A DNA stretch of 64,000 bases, taken from positions 1 to 64,000 of the forward strand of contig NZ_JAUXSP010000009.1 of assembly GCF_030679875.1 (NCBI RefSeq), in the 5' to 3' direction. Shown one piece after another: positions 62,318 to 64,000 of the stretch. A program made the translations under genes and the position numbers. Below the pieces are notes generated by a model. It made no database searches. It was not told the origin of the DNA and worked only from the letters and a program-made list of their open reading frames with translations. Position 1 is the first letter of the stretch. Each line of letters opens with the position of its first letter. Source of the DNA: Phenylobacterium sp. (GTDB lineage Bacteria; Pseudomonadota; Alphaproteobacteria; Caulobacterales; Caulobacteraceae).

Positions 62318-62348
62318 TCCGCTGCTCTACCAACTGAGCTACCCAGGC
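62273..62348 (-). tRNA. tRNA-Phe (GAA)
   Basis: 76 bases with encoded CCA. Acceptor GCCTGGG with CCCAGGC, D-arm AGCTCAGTTGGTAGAGC, anticodon loop TTGAAAA with anticodon GAA, T-arm with GTTCGAATCC. Integration target of the prophage. Confidence 0.97.
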
Positions 62349-62424
62349 ACTGGGCCCGCCGCGCGGGAGCCGCGTCTATAAAAGAGCCGTCGGGGGAAGT
62401 CCAGCGCGGCGAGCATGGATATAT

Positions 62425-62607
62425 TCAGGCCTCGTCCTCGCCATCGGAGACCTCTTCCTGCTCCACGGCCGGAACGGCGTAGGCGCCGGTGAACCAACGC
62501 TGCAGATCGACGTTGGCGCAGCGCTTTGAGCAGAAGGGGCGATAGTCCGGCTGAACGGGCTTTCGGCAAATGGGGCATTTCGCCGGGATGACAACGGGAC
62601 TGCTCAT
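62425..62607 (-). CDS. yacG: YacG DNA gyrase inhibitor
   Basis: 60 codons. Zinc ligands in KCPICRKPV and FCSKRCANVDL, followed by RWFTGAYAVP: the standard YacG pattern. It binds GyrB and reduces gyrase activity in other bacteria. The start overlaps the stop of the RNase gene by 4 bases. Confidence 0.92.
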   Translation of the reverse strand: MSSPVVIPAKCPICRKPVQPDYRPFCSKRCANVDLQRWFTGAYAVPAVEQEEVSDGEDEA

Positions 62608-63644
62608 CGCCCATGGACCTCGATCTGGTCCCAGGCCAGGGCCTGATCGCCTTTCACCTCGAAACGCGCGCCGATTCGAGCGGCGAGCTGGGCCAGGCCC
62701 GGCTTCGCCGCCTCGGCCACAGCCGGCGCACAGCGCGCCGTCAGACGCCCCCCAGGAACGGCGGCGGCTTCGGATTCCAGCCGGCGGATGAGTCGATGGG
62801 CCAGGGTGAGGGCCGAAACGCGGCCAGACCCCTCAGTGAGAATCTCAGTCACGGGTCGTCCGCGCCGGGGGACGGTCAGTTCGATCGTTCCGAATCGGCT
62901 GATGGGACCGATCGAGACCCCAGGGTTGTCCGGATTGAAGGCCGCCCGGGCCGCCGCCATCAGGGCCGCGCCATCGTGCCCGCGACCGGCCATGTCGAAC
63001 ACCACAAGTCCGCCGAGTCCCTTGAGCCGCAGCACCCGGGCCGCGACGGACAGGGCGGCCAGGTTGGCCTGCCGCGTCACCCGCTTGGCCTCGTTGCCCT
63101 TGCGCTCGCCCACATCCACGTCAATGGCGGTCAGGGCGCGGGTCGGCTCGATGGCGATGGTCCCGCCGCCAGGCAGCGGATGGATGGTCTCCAGAACTTC
63201 GGCCTCGGCCTCGTCAGCCAACTGGCGGGCGATGCGTCCGGTGATCGCCTCCCCCTCCCCGGCGAGATGCTGCAGGTGGTCATACAGGGATGGCCCCGGT
63301 TCCAGCAGAACGGGCGGCCCCTGGGCGGGTCCGATCAGCCGGGCGGTGGCGAGCTTTCCCAAGCGCGGCTCGGTGCGAATCTCCACCTCCAGCGCCTCGC
63401 CCTGCTTGGGGCGGGCGTCCGGCTTGAACGAGACGCTGGCCTCAGCCCCCTCGCCCAGGTCCAGGAAGGCCATGGCCAGGGCCGGCTCCACATGCCGGAC
63501 CCGGGCCCGCAACCGGGCGCCCAGCGCCAGGCGGGGAGAATCACCATCCCTCTGAATCAGCAGGCGCTCAGGCCGGCCGTCCAGCAGGACGCCGCCCCGG
63601 GTTTCACCAAGGCCTTCGTCGATAAAGAATGTGCGGCGGCTCAT
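62604..63644 (-). CDS. RNase E/G-family protein
   Basis: 346 codons from [21 protein letters not shown]1-like segment residues 40-90 ([20 protein letters not shown]), then [10 protein letters not shown] and [10 protein letters not shown] typical of the RNase G DNase-I-like domain with metal-binding Asp residues, [14 protein letters not shown]. Shorter than RNase G (about 490) and without the zinc-link and tail, as in the alphaproteobacterial short paralogue found between maf and yacG. Confidence 0.82.
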   Translation of the reverse strand: MSRRTFFIDEGLGETRGGVLLDGRPERLLIQRDGDSPRLALGARLRARVRHVEPALAMAFLDLGEGAEASVSFKPDARPKQGEALEVEIRTEPRLGKLATARLIGPAQGPPVLLEPGPSLYDHLQHLAGEGEAITGRIARQLADEAEAEVLETIHPLPGGGTIAIEPTRALTAIDVDVGERKGNEAKRVTRQANLAALSVAARVLRLKGLGGLVVFDMAGRGHDGAALMAAARAAFNPDNPGVSIGPISRFGTIELTVPRRGRPVTEILTEGSGRVSALTLAHRLIRRLESEAAAVPGGRLTARCAPAVAEAAKPGLAQLAARIGARFEVKGDQALAWDQIEVHGR

Positions 63645-64000
63645 GCTGCGGGATAGCCCAGACCCCGCAACAGACAAAGGGTTTCATAGAGCGGCAGGCC
63701 CACCACGGCGGGATAGGAGCCTTGCAGGTTCATGACGAAGCCGCCGGCCCGCCCCTGGATCCCGTAGCCGCCTGCCTTGCCCAGCCCTTCGCCGCTGGCC
63801 AGATAGGCTTCCAGCTCATCGACCCCCAGACGCTTGAACGTCACCCGCGTCTCCACCAGCCGCTCGGCCAGGCGTCCGTCCGGGGCGATGAGGGCGACGG
63901 CCGTATAGACCCGGTGGCTGCGCCCCGAGAGCAGGTCGAGACAGGCCCTCACCTCTTCGTCATCGGCCGCCTTGGGCAGGATCCGACGTCCGGCGGCGAC
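63641..64000 (-). CDS. maf: Maf-family nucleotide pyrophosphatase, 5' end off the right edge
   Basis: The frame is open to the edge. Visible: [72 protein letters not shown]. These are the C-terminal Maf motifs including the catalytic GGY.IQG region. The N-terminal SxSPRR motif lies beyond the window. Maf hydrolyses non-canonical or specific nucleoside triphosphates. It overlaps the RNase gene by 4 bases. Confidence 0.92.
   Translation of the reverse strand, partial: VAAGRRILPKAADDEEVRACLDLLSGRSHRVYTAVALIAPDGRLAERLVETRVTFKRLGVDELEAYLASGEGLGKAGGYGIQGRAGGFVMNLQGSYPAVVGLPLYETLCLLRGLGYPAA

Overview
The window is high-GC alphaproteobacterial DNA, most likely from the Caulobacterales (a Brevundimonas- or Caulobacter-like genome). 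This is inferred from the chromosomal order maf - RNase G-like - yacG - tRNA-Phe, the long-leader ExbB/ExbD/TonB cluster and a GapR-type protein. It is a chromosome section carrying two unrelated integrated elements, with only about 3 kb of host DNA between them and about 1.7 kb at the right edge.

Element A (1 to about 9,550, open at the left edge) has a lysogeny-style control region: a Cro-like gene facing an S24-peptidase repressor, followed by a HIRAN-domain gene. A rightward run of small genes follows. It includes a DEDD exonuclease, a 671-residue ParB-like protein, a protein with a 24-copy hexamer repeat, an AlpA-like protein and a tyrosine integrase abutting tRNA-His. No virion genes are visible in the part shown.

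Host block 1 (9,556-12,656) holds tRNA-His, a leftward exbB-exbD-tonB operon with its terminator, and about 790 bases without a convincing gene.

Element B (12,657-62,317, 49.7 kb) is an apparently complete prophage inserted in tRNA-Phe. It is bounded by a 45-bp perfect direct repeat equal to the tRNA 3' part. Leftward from about 50.1 kb come Cro; a 12-kb early region with many tiny translationally coupled genes, a DNA methyltransferase, an RlmN-like radical SAM enzyme, a GapR homologue, RusA, DnaB and a replication initiator with internal iterons; a likely regulator; then the virion genes (small and large terminase, portal, scaffold, N4-gp56-type major capsid, P22 gp4- and gp10-like neck proteins, ejection-type proteins, fibre-like proteins) and lysis genes. 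This gene set points to a short-tailed phage mixing P22/Sf6-like and N4-like modules. Rightward from 50.2 kb come the CI-like repressor and a recombination operon (Rad52 type, SSB-like, NinB), an Acb2/Tad1-like anti-defence candidate, a possible excisionase, the integrase and an HNH-type protein.

The features most worth a second look are in element B. Several early genes or gene pairs are bracketed by direct repeats, as if they were exchangeable cassettes. Three 22-bp-spaced iterons lie inside the initiator gene. A 15-bp palindrome occurs twice, once beside a CopG-like gene. A stem-like motif recurs upstream of structural genes. Two lytic promoters carry the same operator in their 17-bp spacer.

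Host block 2 (62,273-64,000) has tRNA-Phe, yacG, an RNase E/G-family protein and the 3' part of maf.
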